A DNA stretch of 64,000 nt from Actimicrobium sp047621665 (GTDB lineage Bacteria > Pseudomonadota > Gammaproteobacteria > Burkholderiales > Burkholderiaceae_D). The DNA is taken from the NCBI GenBank assembly GCA_047621665.1, contig JBLHMB010000016.1, positions 1-64,000 of the forward strand, written 5' to 3'. The position numbers and the translations under genes were made by a program. Each line of letters opens with the position of its first letter. Position 1 is the first letter of the stretch. The notes beneath the pieces are model-generated. The model was not told the origin of the DNA. It did not search any database and saw only the letters and a program-made list of their open reading frames with translations. Below, piece by piece: positions 28,221-37,994 of the stretch.

Positions 28221-29278
28221 TATTGTGTCCCTTCATTGGCGGCCGCTGCACCACTGGCGGCGGCACTGTTTGTCGGTACGGGCGTCTGGCCACCTTCCAA
28301 CCGCAGCAACGGTAGCAAGGATTTCTGTTCGCTATCGACGACATACAAGGATTTTGCACCGGGCAAGATACTGCTCATCGCTTCCAGATACAGACGTTGC
28401 CGTGTGACTTCGGGTGCTTTACGGTAATCGGACAGCACCGTCGTGAAGCGGGTTGCCTCACCTTGTGCGCGGTTGACCCGCTCAACGGCGTAGCCTTCGG
28501 CTTCGCTGATGGTCCGGTTGGCTTCACCGCGTGCTTGCGGGATTTCGCGGTTGGCCCGTTCCTGCGCCTGGTTGATGATGCGTTCCCGATCCTGACGTGC
28601 TGCATTGACTTCATTGAACGCCGGCTTGACCGCATCGGGCGGTGTCACGTCCTGCAGTTCGACGGTGACCAGTCGGACGCCCGTCTTGTACTCGGTGAGC
28701 AGACGCTGCATTTCGTCCCGCACTTCAGTCGATACGGCGACGCGGCCGACGGTCAATACATCGCTGCCGAGTCGGTTACCGACTACCTGCCGCATGATGG
28801 CTTCGGCCGTGTCCCGGATTGTCTGGCGCGGATCGCGTACCTGGAACAGGAACTGTTCCGGGTCTTCAATCCGGTATTGCACGATCCACTGGACGTCGAT
28901 GACGTTCAAGTCACCGGTGAGCATCAATGACACTTCCTGGAACTTGGTCTTGCCTTCGGCATATTGCGAGCGCGCGCCGGAGGGCGTGGCCGTCGTGATA
29001 AAGCCGAATTCTTCTTTCAGGACACGCGCGGTAGGCACCATCGTGGCGCTTTCTATGCCGATCGGAAATTTATAATGCAGACCGGGACCGACCGTACGAT
29101 TGACCGCACCGAAGCGTTGTATGACGCCGGTTTCTTCCGGCTGCACCGTGAACCAGCTGGACATCATGAAAGCGAAAAATACGACGCCGGCGGCGATGAG
29201 GGTAATGCGACGGGCACCGAATCCGGATGCGCGTTTGCGAAAATCGCTGGCGATATCGTTGAGATCTGGAGGGGCCAT
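28220..29278 (-). CDS. hflK: HflK-like SPFH/band 7 membrane protein
   Basis: Inner-membrane protein of 352 residues with one N-terminal membrane segment (ITLIAAGVVFFAFMMSSWF) and an SPFH domain (FTVQPEETGVIQRFGAVNR, VGPGLHYKFPIGIE). ATG 29278 is chosen because AAGGAG lies 8 bases upstream; an upstream in-frame codon adds 30 unconvincing residues. It lacks the Gly-rich N-terminal stretch of typical proteobacterial HflK. It is coupled to the HflC-like gene. It probably forms a membrane ring with HflC around FtsH or a similar protease. Confidence 0.82.
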   Translation of the reverse strand: MAPPDLNDIASDFRKRASGFGARRITLIAAGVVFFAFMMSSWFTVQPEETGVIQRFGAVNRTVGPGLHYKFPIGIESATMVPTARVLKEEFGFITTATPSGARSQYAEGKTKFQEVSLMLTGDLNVIDVQWIVQYRIEDPEQFLFQVRDPRQTIRDTAEAIMRQVVGNRLGSDVLTVGRVAVSTEVRDEMQRLLTEYKTGVRLVTVELQDVTPPDAVKPAFNEVNAARQDRERIINQAQERANREIPQARGEANRTISEAEGYAVERVNRAQGEATRFTTVLSDYRKAPEVTRQRLYLEAMSSILPGAKSLYVVDSEQKSLLPLLRLEGGQTPVPTNSAAASGAAAANEGTQ

Positions 29279-29841
29279 GGGTAGTCTCCTTATATGTGTG
29301 GGGCCTAAGTTGTCGGCTCGATGAGTCATCAGAAGGTCAGCCGATGCTTCATCCAGTACAGCGTGCATTTTTTTCTGCGCGATGTTGGGCGGTGGCCGAT
29401 TTTGCTAGTACTGGTGAATGGCGTGCCTGGTTGCGGCACGGCGATTTGGAAGCGTGACAGCAGAGTCCTGTTTCTGGCTGCTGTCGCGTTGTTGATGCGG
29501 TGATCTGGATTATTTACCGCTGTTGTTCGGCGGGTTTCGTCGTGACGTTTTAACCAGCGAAGTCACAAGTAATGCTCGGTTAAACCTAAATTCTATCAAC
29601 TATTCAAAACCATAGTCGCCGAAATGGCAACATATGTCAACCCGCTACGTTATTGGAAAACAGAGGGTAACCGGCACTTTTTCCATTTTTAATAGGGCGA
29701 GTCGTCAAAAAAACGGCGTTTGACGGGCAGCCATCGAGATGCTGTTACGTTGCTGTTGAGGTCTATGGCAACTCGTTGCGCGGAAAAATTATTTCCCATA
29801 TTGCTTTAGAGTGATGCCATCGTAATTATTAGGCTACCTGC
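29279..29841. other. Intergenic region, no gene recognised
   Basis: About 560 bases between the divergent hflK-like gene and the DCC protein gene. It becomes AT-rich from about 29560 on. A 60-residue frame at 29321-29503 has no ribosome site or recognisable family. The region should contain both promoters, but no clear elements were chosen. Confidence 0.5.
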
Positions 29842-30246
29842 ATGAACTCCTTTACCAATACCGCCTCCCCGGTCAGTGTTTTTTTCGACGGCTCCTGCCC
29901 GCTCTGCCAACGCGAGGTCCGCATGTATAAAAAAATCCCGTCTAGCGTTCCGATTGAGTGGGTCGATGTCTCGTCCAATTTGCCGGACAACACGACCGGA
30001 CGCAGTTGCGCCCAGTTGATGTCCCGTTTTCATGTCCGTACTGCGGACGGTGCTGTGTTGAGTGGCGCGCGTGCTTTTATCGCGCTATGGCTACTCTTTC
30101 CAAGCTGGCGCTGGCTGGGCCGGATTGGTTCGTTGCCGCTAATGCCGACTATTCTTGAAGGCGCCTACCGTGGCTTTCTGCTGATACGGCCCGGTATCCA
30201 GTGGATTTTCAGGAAAATCTATCCTGACCCGAAGCCGGGAAAGTAA
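29842..30246 (+). CDS. DCC family thiol-disulfide oxidoreductase (DUF393)
   Basis: Protein of 134 residues with the family hallmark near the N-terminus (VFFDGSCPLCQREV), containing the CxxC pair that gives a thioredoxin-like active site. The middle holds the typical GARAFIALWLLFPSWRWLG segment. Members are thought to act in thiol-disulfide chemistry; the partner is unknown. It is a single gene followed by a strong bidirectional terminator at 30287-30326. Confidence 0.85.
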   Translation: MNSFTNTASPVSVFFDGSCPLCQREVRMYKKIPSSVPIEWVDVSSNLPDNTTGRSCAQLMSRFHVRTADGAVLSGARAFIALWLLFPSWRWLGRIGSLPLMPTILEGAYRGFLLIRPGIQWIFRKIYPDPKPGK

Positions 30247-30286
30247 GTGCCATGCCGCATGTTGCGGCGGGCACGCATTCAGGCAT

Positions 30287-30326
30287 AAAAAAACCGCGCT
30301 CTCGTCATGAGAAACGCGGTTTTTTT
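30287..30326. terminator. Bidirectional rho-independent terminator
   Basis: AAACCGCG and CGCGGTTT form a stem flanked by A-run and T-run on either side, so it can serve the DCC gene on the plus strand and the tRNA-Met transcript on the minus strand. Confidence 0.85.
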
Positions 30327-30358
30327 AGATCTTGCTGTACTTTTTTGAAACGTGTTCT

Positions 30359-30435
30359 TGGTGGTGATAGGTGGATTTGAACCACCGACCCCAGCATTAT
30401 GAGTGCTGTGCTCTAACCAACTGAGCTATATCACC
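30359..30435 (-). tRNA. tRNA-Met (anticodon CAT, elongator type)
   Basis: The 77-base minus-strand gene folds into a full cloverleaf: acceptor GGTGATA/TATCACC, D-arm AGCTCAGTTGGTTAGAGC, anticodon loop ACTCATAAT, T-arm GGTGGTTCAAATCCACC, and an encoded 3' CCA. The anticodon stem with GGGGTC in the variable region resembles elongator tRNA-Met rather than initiator. A CAT tRNA could also be tRNA-Ile2 after lysidine modification, but the body fits Met better. Confidence 0.93.
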
Positions 30436-30472
30436 AAACAGCCCGAGAGTATCGTGTTTCCGGCTTTTGCTG

Positions 30473-31438
30473 TCAAGGCGAAATTTGCTGTTGGCGGGCA
30501 ATTTCTATCCGGGCCAGTACCAGCGCGCTGGCCTGCGGGTCGAGGCAGTCGATCACGTGCCGCTCCGGTATCGCCCGCAGCCAGGTCAGCTGGCGTTTGG
30601 CGAGCTGGCGGGTCGCGGCAAGTCCTTTTTCGCGTAGCGATGCCAGGTCAATCTGGCCGTCGAGGTATTCCCAGGCCTGGCGATAACCAACGCAGCGCAT
30701 CGATGGCAGTCCCGGATGCAGGTCGCCGCGCCGGCGCAAGCCAACGACTTCATCGATCAGGTTAGGACTGTGCGGTGTCAGCATCGCATCGAAGCGGGCG
30801 GCGATGCGCCGGTGCAGCGCGCTGCGGTCTGAGGGTTCCAGCCCGATTTGCAGCAGCGTGAACGGGAGTTCCACCGGCGCGGCTTGCGCCAGCAGGCTGC
30901 TCATTGGCTGGCCGGTCAGCTGATGGATTTCGAGTGCGCGCTGGATGCGCTGCGCATCGTTGGGTTTGAGCCGGGCAGCGGTAACCGGGTCGAGCAGTGC
31001 CAGACGGGCGTGCATGCCGGGTGAGCCGATCAGGGCGGCGTCGGCGTCCAGTGCTGCGCGTACTTCCGGGTCGGCTTCGGGCAACGTATCGAGGCCATCG
31101 CGCAATGCCTTGAAATACAGCATGGTGCCGCCGACCAGCAACGGCAGGTTGCCGCGGGCGAGGATCTCGCTGACCAGTTGTAGCGCTGCGGTCCTGAATT
31201 GCATTGCCGAGTAGGACTCGGCCGGGTCGAGGATATCGATCAGGTGATGCGGCGCGGCCGCACGTTCGGCAGCAGTGGGTTTGGCGGTGCCGATATCCAT
31301 GCCGCGATACACCAGCGCCGAATCGACCGAAATGATTTCGGACGGAATCGCGCGGGCGATCGCCAGCGCCGCCGCCGTCTTGCCGGAGGCGGTCGGTCCC
31401 ATGATGGCGATGGCCAGTGGCAGGCGCGGCATCGTCAT
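30473..31438 (-). CDS. miaA: tRNA dimethylallyltransferase
   Basis: MiaA, 321 residues, adds a dimethylallyl group to A37 of tRNAs that read UNN codons. The P-loop is GPTASGKT (about residue 14), followed by SVDSALVYRGMDIGTAKP with the substrate-binding Asp. ATG 31438 overlaps the mutL stop (ATGA), so the two are coupled; ATG 31432 is a possible alternative. The mutL-miaA order is common in proteobacteria. It lies just upstream of tRNA-Met on the same strand. Confidence 0.95.
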   Translation of the reverse strand: MTMPRLPLAIAIMGPTASGKTAAALAIARAIPSEIISVDSALVYRGMDIGTAKPTAAERAAAPHHLIDILDPAESYSAMQFRTAALQLVSEILARGNLPLLVGGTMLYFKALRDGLDTLPEADPEVRAALDADAALIGSPGMHARLALLDPVTAARLKPNDAQRIQRALEIHQLTGQPMSSLLAQAAPVELPFTLLQIGLEPSDRSALHRRIAARFDAMLTPHSPNLIDEVVGLRRRGDLHPGLPSMRCVGYRQAWEYLDGQIDLASLREKGLAATRQLAKRQLTWLRAIPERHVIDCLDPQASALVLARIEIARQQQISP

Positions 31439-33285
31439 TGGCCGCGCTGGAACAGCCGGTCGAGGTCGGACAAGGCCATTTGCACCCAGGTTGGCCGGCC
31501 ATGGTTGCATTGGTCGGCGCGTTCGGTGGCTTCCATCTGGCGCAGCAGCGCATTCATTTCCGGCAGGGTCAGGATACGGTTGGCACGCACGGCCGTGTGG
31601 CAGGCCAGCGTGCCGAGCAATTCGTTGCGCCGTTCCAGCAACACGCGCGAACCGCCAAATTCGCGCACGTCGCGCAAGACATCGCGCGCCAGCGATTGCG
31701 CATCGGCGTTCTTCAACAGGGCCGGTATCGCGCGCACCGCCAGCGTGGTTGGCGACAGCGCGGCAATGTCAAAGCCGAGTGCTGCCAGCGTGGTCTGGTT
31801 TTCTGCGGTGGTACCGACCTCGACCGCATCGGCATGGAAAGTCACCGGGATCAGCAGCGGCTGCACGACCACGGCGTCGGTATCGAGCGCAGTCTTGAAT
31901 TGCTCGTACAGGATGCGCTCGTGCGCCGCATGCATGTCAACCAGCACCAGTCCGGACAGATTTTGCGCGAGGATGTAAATGCCCTGCAACTGGGCCAGCG
32001 CAAAGCCGAGCGGAAACTCAACCGTGCCTCCGGCCATGGCCGGCGAGGCAGCCACCGACGGCGCTTGCCAGCCCGCCACCGCGACCTGTTCGAACGGTTC
32101 GTTGCTGTCGCCAAACAGTGCGCCATAGCGGGTGCTGTTTTGGGCCACGCCAGCTTCGGGTTGCTGGCTGAAGCTGCCCTGCCGGGTGTAGGGTTGCGCG
32201 TATTCCGCGGACGGATGTAGCGGCGGACGCTGCCACGGCAATGTACCGGCCGGTTGCGGCGCCGGCACCGAGCCGTCGGCAGTGGCCGAGGTCTGCGACA
32301 GCGCCCGCGTCACTGCATGGAACACGAACTGATGGACGGCGCGGCTATCGCGAAAGCGCACTTCAATTTTCGATGGATGGACATTGACGTCGACCAGTGC
32401 CGGATCGAGGTCGAGCGCCAGTACGTAAGACGGATAGCGATCGCCGTGCAGCACATCCTGATAGGCCGAGCGCACCGCATGCGTAAGCAACTTGTCGCGC
32501 ACAAAGCGGCCGTTGACGTAAAAATATTGCGCATCGGCGCGCCCGCGCGAAGCGGTCGGCAAGCCGGCATACCCATGCAGGCGTAGCGGTCCGGCCGCTT
32601 CATCGAGCGGCAAGCGGGCGGCACTGAAATCGCTGCCGAGAATATGCGCGCTGCGCCGGTCCATATCGGTCAGGGTCCAGTGATCGACGGTCTTGCCGTT
32701 ATGCGTGAGCGAGAACGCCACATCCGGACGCGACAGCGCGATGCGGCGCACAACCTCGGCACAATGGCCGTATTCGGTCTGGTCGGATTTAAGAAATTTG
32801 CGGCGCGCCGGCGTGTTGTAGTACAGGTCCTGCACGTCAATGGTGGTACCGGTCGCGCCGGACGAGGGCACCGGCGCTGGCTGGCTGCCGCTCATTTCCC
32901 ATGCATGCGCGGCAGTCGCAGTCCGGGTGGTCAGGGTCAGTTGCGCAATCGAGGCAATCGACGCCAGTGCCTCGCCGCGAAAACCCAGCGTGGCGACGTT
33001 TTCGAGCTCGGCCAGCGAGGTGATCTTCGAGGTTGCATGGCGCGCCAGTGCCAGCGGGATTTCATCGGCCGGGATGCCACGGCCGTTGTCGGTGATGGCG
33101 ATCCGCTTGATGCCGCCCTGTTCGAGCCGGATGGTGATCTGGGTGGCGCCGGCGTCGAGTGCGTTTTCGAGTAATTCCTTGACGACGGCGGATGGGCGCT
33201 CGACGACTTCGCCAGCGGCGATCTGGGAGATCAGTTGGTCAGGCAGGGCGGCAATCGAACGGGGGGCGGGCAGAGGAGAAGTCAT
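31435..33285 (-). CDS. mutL: DNA mismatch repair protein MutL
   Basis: MutL, 616 residues, ATPase that links MutS mismatch recognition to downstream nicking. GHL ATPase motifs are in the first 110 residues: ENALDAGA, DNGRGIP and GFRGEALASI. These are followed by GTTIDVQDLYYNTPARRKFL and a C-terminal dimerisation domain. The internal linker (about residues 330-420) is Pro/Gln-rich. ATG 33285 begins MTSPLPAPRSIAALPDQLI, the usual start; a longer form from 33315 would add ten residues. It is coupled to miaA. Confidence 0.95.
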   Translation of the reverse strand: MTSPLPAPRSIAALPDQLISQIAAGEVVERPSAVVKELLENALDAGATQITIRLEQGGIKRIAITDNGRGIPADEIPLALARHATSKITSLAELENVATLGFRGEALASIASIAQLTLTTRTATAAHAWEMSGSQPAPVPSSGATGTTIDVQDLYYNTPARRKFLKSDQTEYGHCAEVVRRIALSRPDVAFSLTHNGKTVDHWTLTDMDRRSAHILGSDFSAARLPLDEAAGPLRLHGYAGLPTASRGRADAQYFYVNGRFVRDKLLTHAVRSAYQDVLHGDRYPSYVLALDLDPALVDVNVHPSKIEVRFRDSRAVHQFVFHAVTRALSQTSATADGSVPAPQPAGTLPWQRPPLHPSAEYAQPYTRQGSFSQQPEAGVAQNSTRYGALFGDSNEPFEQVAVAGWQAPSVAASPAMAGGTVEFPLGFALAQLQGIYILAQNLSGLVLVDMHAAHERILYEQFKTALDTDAVVVQPLLIPVTFHADAVEVGTTAENQTTLAALGFDIAALSPTTLAVRAIPALLKNADAQSLARDVLRDVREFGGSRVLLERRNELLGTLACHTAVRANRILTLPEMNALLRQMEATERADQCNHGRPTWVQMALSDLDRLFQRGQ

Positions 33286-33401
33286 CGACTGATTATACCG
33301 GTGCATGACGGCCAAACCGGATGGAGAGCAATGTCGGTAGTGTACTATTCCGGCTCAAGTTGTCCTCCGCCTCCCCCTTCAAGATACCTCTCAGGAATAC
33401 T

Positions 33402-34055
33402 ATGGATTTCATGCAATTGCTCGATATGGTTATGCACATCGACAAATACCTCGGTGCCTTCATTACCGAATACGGCGCACTGGTGTATGGAGTCCTGTTT
33501 GCAATCATCTTTGGCGAGACCGGGCTGATCGTGTTGCCGTTTCTACCGGGTGACACCTTGCTTTTCATCGCTGGCGCATTCAGTGCCGAAGGCCAGATGA
33601 ATCTGCTGGTGCTCAATGTCTTGCTGATTACTGCTGCGATCACTGGCAACACGCTCAATTACTTCGTCGGCCGGGCCATCGGACAAAAAGTCTTCACCCA
33701 CAATTACCGTTGGCTCGACCAGGCGGCATTAATCCGGACCCACTCTTTTTATGAAAAGCATGGCGGCAAGACCATTGTGCTGTCGCGCTTCGTGCCGATC
33801 GTGCGCACCTTCGCACCCTTCGTTGCCGGCGTCTCCGGCATGCGCTTTGCCAGCTTCCAGTTTTACAATATTACCGGCGCAATAGCCTGGGTCACCGGCC
33901 TGACCGTGGCCGGCTATTTCTTCGGCAATATCCCGATCATCCGCGACCACCTGAGTGCGATCGTATTGATCGGTGTCGGTGCGGCAGTCGTGCCAGTGGT
34001 GCTGGGCGGCTTGTGGAAGTTATATCGGAAAATAACGCGGGCGCGGGTGAGTTGA
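33402..34055 (+). CDS. DedA family membrane protein
   Basis: Inner-membrane protein of 217 residues from the DedA/VTT superfamily, associated in E. coli with lipid scrambling, membrane homeostasis and drug tolerance. Key text is GETGLIVLPFLPGDTLL with the conserved acidic residue, and RFVPIVRTFAPFVAGVSGM with the paired Arg residues. There are about five membrane segments. ATG 33402 was chosen because CAGGAA lies just upstream. It is divergent from mutL. Confidence 0.9.
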   Translation: MDFMQLLDMVMHIDKYLGAFITEYGALVYGVLFAIIFGETGLIVLPFLPGDTLLFIAGAFSAEGQMNLLVLNVLLITAAITGNTLNYFVGRAIGQKVFTHNYRWLDQAALIRTHSFYEKHGGKTIVLSRFVPIVRTFAPFVAGVSGMRFASFQFYNITGAIAWVTGLTVAGYFFGNIPIIRDHLSAIVLIGVGAAVVPVVLGGLWKLYRKITRARVS

Positions 34056-34115
34056 CCGGTTGGTACGGGCAGTGAACCGTGTATTGACGAAGTCACTGCC
34101 AGCCGCTACTCCTTT

Positions 34116-35804
34116 TTAGAACTCTTCCCAGTCAGTTGCCGTATCGCTCTTGCCGGGACTGGCCAGCGCTCTTGGCGCAGATCGCAGCACCGGTTTGGCA
34201 GTGACAACCATTTTCTTCGGCACCGTTGCGGACCCGCTGCTGACCTGAAACACACTGACCACTTCCGACAGCGACGCAGCTTGCTCCTGCAGGCTTTGCG
34301 CGGCTGCGGCGGCCTGTTCGACCAGCGCAGCGTTCTGCTGCGTGACCTCATCCATTTGCGCCACGGCCTCGTTAATCTGCTCGATGCCGGCCGTCTGTTC
34401 CCGGCTGGCCGAGGTGATTTCGCCGATGATGTCGCTGACGCGTTTGACGCTGCCGACGATCTCGCCCATGGTCTGGCCGGCGGCATCAACGAGCTTGGTG
34501 CCATTGTCGACGTTGGCGACCGAGTCATCGATGAGCAGCTTGATTTCCTTGGCCGCAGCAGCCGAACGTTGGGCCAGACTACGCACCTCGGTTGCCACCA
34601 CCGCAAAGCCGCGACCTTGTTCGCCGGCGCGTGCCGCTTCCACCGCGGCGTTCAACGCCAGGATATTAGTCTGGAAGGCGATGCCGTCGATGACGCTGAT
34701 GATGTCGGCGATTCTTTTCGACGAGTCGTTGATCGCGCTCATCGTTGTGATTACTTGTGACACGACACTGCCGCCCTTGATCGCAATATCGGACGCGGAG
34801 AGGGCCAGCACGTTGGCTTGCCGGGCATTGTCGGCATTCTGCTTGACGGTGCTGGTCAGTTCTTCCAGCGACGAGGCCGTCTCTTCCAATGAACTGGCTT
34901 GCTGTTCGGTCCGCGACGACAGATCGAGGTTGCCGCTGGCGATTTCGGCCGAGGCCGTGGCGATCGTATCGGTATCCCGGCGTACCTGGCCGACGATGTC
35001 GTTGAGGTTGGCACGCATCTGGTTCATCGCAAACAGCATGCTGGCCTGGTCGCCGGGACGCAAGGCAACCCGGACCGTCAGGTCGCCAGCGGCGATCCGG
35101 TTGACGACATCGGCGGCATAGCCCGGTTCGCCACCGAGCTGGCGCATCAATGCACGGGTAATCGTGACGGCGGCAACGATGCCCACCAGCAGTGCCAGCG
35201 CGACAAAGGCCAGCATCAGGATGCGGGCACTGGCGTACTCCTGTGCGGCAGTCACTACCGCGGCCTCGTTTTGTTTTTTCTCGAAATCGATCAGTTTGCC
35301 GAGGGCTTCCAGCCATTTTCTCTGCACCGGTCGGACCTCGTTGAACAAGAGCGCACTGGCTTCGTCATTTTTGTTTTGTAATCCCAATTCTGCTGCCTTG
35401 GCAAATAATGGCGAGGCCGTAGTCCGTAATGCTTCGACGGCTTCCAGCGCCGTTTTTTGTTCTTTGTGGTTATCTCCTGTGGCGATAATCAGGGCGTTGA
35501 GTTTCGCCTCTGCGCGGTCATAGTTCAACGCGCCGTTCTTCACCCGCTCGTCTTCCGACCGCATTTCGTTGATATCGGTCATCAAAATGAGATTACGCAC
35601 GGCTACCATCCGGTCATAAACCGTCAGGCGCATTTCCAGTACGTAGCTCAGTTCGACGTTATTGACGTTGACAATTTTTTCAAGTCGCTGCTCGATCTGT
35701 TCCATGCGGCTTAATCCGATACCGGTAGAGATCGCGAGCAGTAGCAGCAGCAGGGAGAAGCCGATCGTCAGGCGCGTGCTGACTTTCATGGCGGTCGATT
35801 TCAT
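34116..35804 (-). CDS. Methyl-accepting chemotaxis protein 1
   Basis: Chemoreceptor of 562 residues. It has an N-terminal membrane helix, a periplasmic four-helix-bundle sensor (about residues 35-185), a second membrane helix, a HAMP domain (GGEPGYAADVVNRIAAGDL) and a signalling domain with the conserved hairpin (IDGIAFQTNILALNAAVEAA). The C-terminus ends in DWEEF, an xWxxF pentapeptide of the type that docks CheR/CheB. The next gene on the same strand is a close paralogue. The signalling halves are nearly identical while the sensors differ, so the ligand probably differs. Confidence 0.92.
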   Translation of the reverse strand: MKSTAMKVSTRLTIGFSLLLLLLAISTGIGLSRMEQIEQRLEKIVNVNNVELSYVLEMRLTVYDRMVAVRNLILMTDINEMRSEDERVKNGALNYDRAEAKLNALIIATGDNHKEQKTALEAVEALRTTASPLFAKAAELGLQNKNDEASALLFNEVRPVQRKWLEALGKLIDFEKKQNEAAVVTAAQEYASARILMLAFVALALLVGIVAAVTITRALMRQLGGEPGYAADVVNRIAAGDLTVRVALRPGDQASMLFAMNQMRANLNDIVGQVRRDTDTIATASAEIASGNLDLSSRTEQQASSLEETASSLEELTSTVKQNADNARQANVLALSASDIAIKGGSVVSQVITTMSAINDSSKRIADIISVIDGIAFQTNILALNAAVEAARAGEQGRGFAVVATEVRSLAQRSAAAAKEIKLLIDDSVANVDNGTKLVDAAGQTMGEIVGSVKRVSDIIGEITSASREQTAGIEQINEAVAQMDEVTQQNAALVEQAAAAAQSLQEQAASLSEVVSVFQVSSGSATVPKKMVVTAKPVLRSAPRALASPGKSDTATDWEEF

Positions 35805-36089
35805 GGGGGGAGACTCCGGAGGGGCAATGAGGTGGCAAAATGAGGCGGCAAGAATATTGCCGAAAAGAATGTTTCTCGCGAGATTCTATTCCTGCCTTTC
35901 GCTTTACTCGATCACTATTATCAGGTGACTGAAAACAAATGATCGCCCGTACAGGCATGTCGTGATTTCGTGCGGCATACCGGAACGTACCGTGCATGAT
36001 CCGCAGGGTATTGCACGGCAAGCGTTCACGACATCACTGACACTCCCTGTCAGCGTGGCGCATCACAAAATAGGACCGCGGATCCCGGC

Positions 36090-37775
36090 TCAGAATTCTT
36101 CCCAGTCGTTTGCTCTACCGCTCCTGACCGGATTATCCAGCGCTCTTGGTACGGGCCGCGCCGGTCTGGTTGTGGCCGCCATTTTCTCCGGCACCAATGC
36201 AGACCCGCCGCTGACCTGAAAAACACTGACGACTTCCGATAACGACGCGGCTTGCTCCTGCAGACTTTGCGCGGCAGCAGCGGCCTGTTCGACCAGCGCC
36301 GCGTTCTGCTGCGTAACTTCATCCATCTGCGTGACTGCCTGATTGATCTGCTCGATGCCGGAGGTCTGTTCCTGGCTGGCCGAGGTGATCTCGCCGATGA
36401 TATCGGTGACGCGTCTGACGCTACCGACAATTTCACCCATGGTCCGGCCGGCGGCATCAACGAGCTTGGTGCCGTTGTCGACGTTGGCGACCGAATCATC
36501 AATGAGTAACTTAATTTCCTTGGCCGCGGCAGCTGAACGTTGTGCCAGACTGCGCACCTCGGTTGCTACCACCGCAAAGCCGCGACCCTGTTCGCCGGCC
36601 CGCGCGGCTTCCACCGCCGCATTCAACGCCAGGATATTGGTCTGGAAAGCGATGCCGTCGATGACACTGATGATGTCGGCAATTTTCTTTGACGAATCAT
36701 TAATCGCGCTCATCGTGGTGATCACTTGTGACACGACACTGCCACCCTTGACTGCAATGTCGGAGGCCGAGAGGGCCAGCACATTGGCCTGGCGGGCATT
36801 GTCGGCATTCTGTCTGACCGTGGCGGTCAGTTCTTCCAGCGATGAGGCCGTTTCTTCCAGTGCACTGGCTTGCTGTTCGGTGCGTGACGACAGGTCAAGA
36901 TTGCCGCTGGCGATTTGCGCCGAGGCCGTGGCGATCGTATCGGTACCCTGGCGCACCTGGCCGACGATCCCGTTGAGGTTGGCGCGCATCTGGTTCATCG
37001 CAAACAGCATGCTGGCGTTGTCGCCGGGCCGCACGGCAACCTTGACTGTCAGGTCGCCAGCGGCGATCCGGTTGACGACTTCGGCGGCATAGCCCGGCTC
37101 GCCACCGAGCTGGTGCGTCAGTGCGCGGGTAATCGTGACGGCGGCGGTGATGCCGACCACCAGCGCCAGCGCGACAAAGGCCAGCATCAGGTTGCGGGCG
37201 CTGGCGTATTCTTGCGCGGCAATCAGTGCGGCGGTCTCGTTTTGTTTTTTCATGATGTTGATCAGCGCATTGATTGCACCCAGCCATTTCCGTTGCACTG
37301 GCCGCAGTTCCTCGAACAGTACCGTCGTTGCTTCGTCGTTGCTGTTGTTAAGCGCCAGTGCGGTCGCTTTGTCCAGCAGCGGCAAGGAGGCCGCCTCCAT
37401 TTCCTTGATCAGCGACAGCGTGCGGACCTGCTCTGCATAGGTCTCGTTTTGTATGTCCAGCAATGCGGTGATGCGCGCTTCGGCCGCGCGGTACTTATCC
37501 AGGCCTTCGATGAGGCGATTTGCTTCCTTCCGGCTGTCGTTGGCATCAGTGAGCAAGACGATATTACGAACGGCAAGCATCCGGTCCGACAAGGTCTGGC
37601 GCATTTCCAGCGCGTCGGTCATTTCGACGTTGTTTTCGTTGACAATTTTTTCAAGTCGCTGCTCGATTTGCCACATGCTTCTTAATCCGATACCGGTGGC
37701 AATGGCGAGCAGCAGCAACAGCAGGGAAAATCCGATCGTCAGGCGGGTGCTGACTTTCATGGTGTTCGGTGTCAT
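36090..37775 (-). CDS. Methyl-accepting chemotaxis protein 2
   Basis: Chemoreceptor of 561 residues with the same architecture as the one at 34116-35804, including HAMP, the conserved signalling hairpin and a C-terminal DWEEF pentapeptide. The cytoplasmic part is almost the same while the periplasmic sensor has diverged (for example EMTDALEMRQTLSDRMLAV). It arose by tandem duplication. The two genes have separate upstream regions of about 220-285 bases. Ligand unknown. Confidence 0.92.
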   Translation of the reverse strand: MTPNTMKVSTRLTIGFSLLLLLLAIATGIGLRSMWQIEQRLEKIVNENNVEMTDALEMRQTLSDRMLAVRNIVLLTDANDSRKEANRLIEGLDKYRAAEARITALLDIQNETYAEQVRTLSLIKEMEAASLPLLDKATALALNNSNDEATTVLFEELRPVQRKWLGAINALINIMKKQNETAALIAAQEYASARNLMLAFVALALVVGITAAVTITRALTHQLGGEPGYAAEVVNRIAAGDLTVKVAVRPGDNASMLFAMNQMRANLNGIVGQVRQGTDTIATASAQIASGNLDLSSRTEQQASALEETASSLEELTATVRQNADNARQANVLALSASDIAVKGGSVVSQVITTMSAINDSSKKIADIISVIDGIAFQTNILALNAAVEAARAGEQGRGFAVVATEVRSLAQRSAAAAKEIKLLIDDSVANVDNGTKLVDAAGRTMGEIVGSVRRVTDIIGEITSASQEQTSGIEQINQAVTQMDEVTQQNAALVEQAAAAAQSLQEQAASLSEVVSVFQVSGGSALVPEKMAATTRPARPVPRALDNPVRSGRANDWEEF

Positions 37776-37994
37776 GGGAGAAGTAGCTCCGGAGAGCGGT
37801 AAAAGTAAGCGACAAGTATTGCCACTGGGAATGTTGGGCGGCAGTCTATTCGCATACAGCGGTCGAATCGATTAGCGTTTGCAGGTGACCACAAGTAATT
37901 TTCGCGATCAACGACCGCCTCGGGACCTCTTGCCCGGAGTGTGTTTCTGGACAGGCGAGCCAGAACGCGCCAGCGCGCTTTCAGCCCGGCTTGT

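Noticed and set aside
27159..28427. 422-codon plus-strand open frame
   Set aside because: Antisense to hflC; the real gene has clear SPFH signatures and an operon context on the minus strand.
30359..30435. tRNA-Met as an integration site for a mobile element
   Set aside because: No duplicated 3' end of the tRNA was seen and the neighbours (miaA, mutL) are housekeeping genes.
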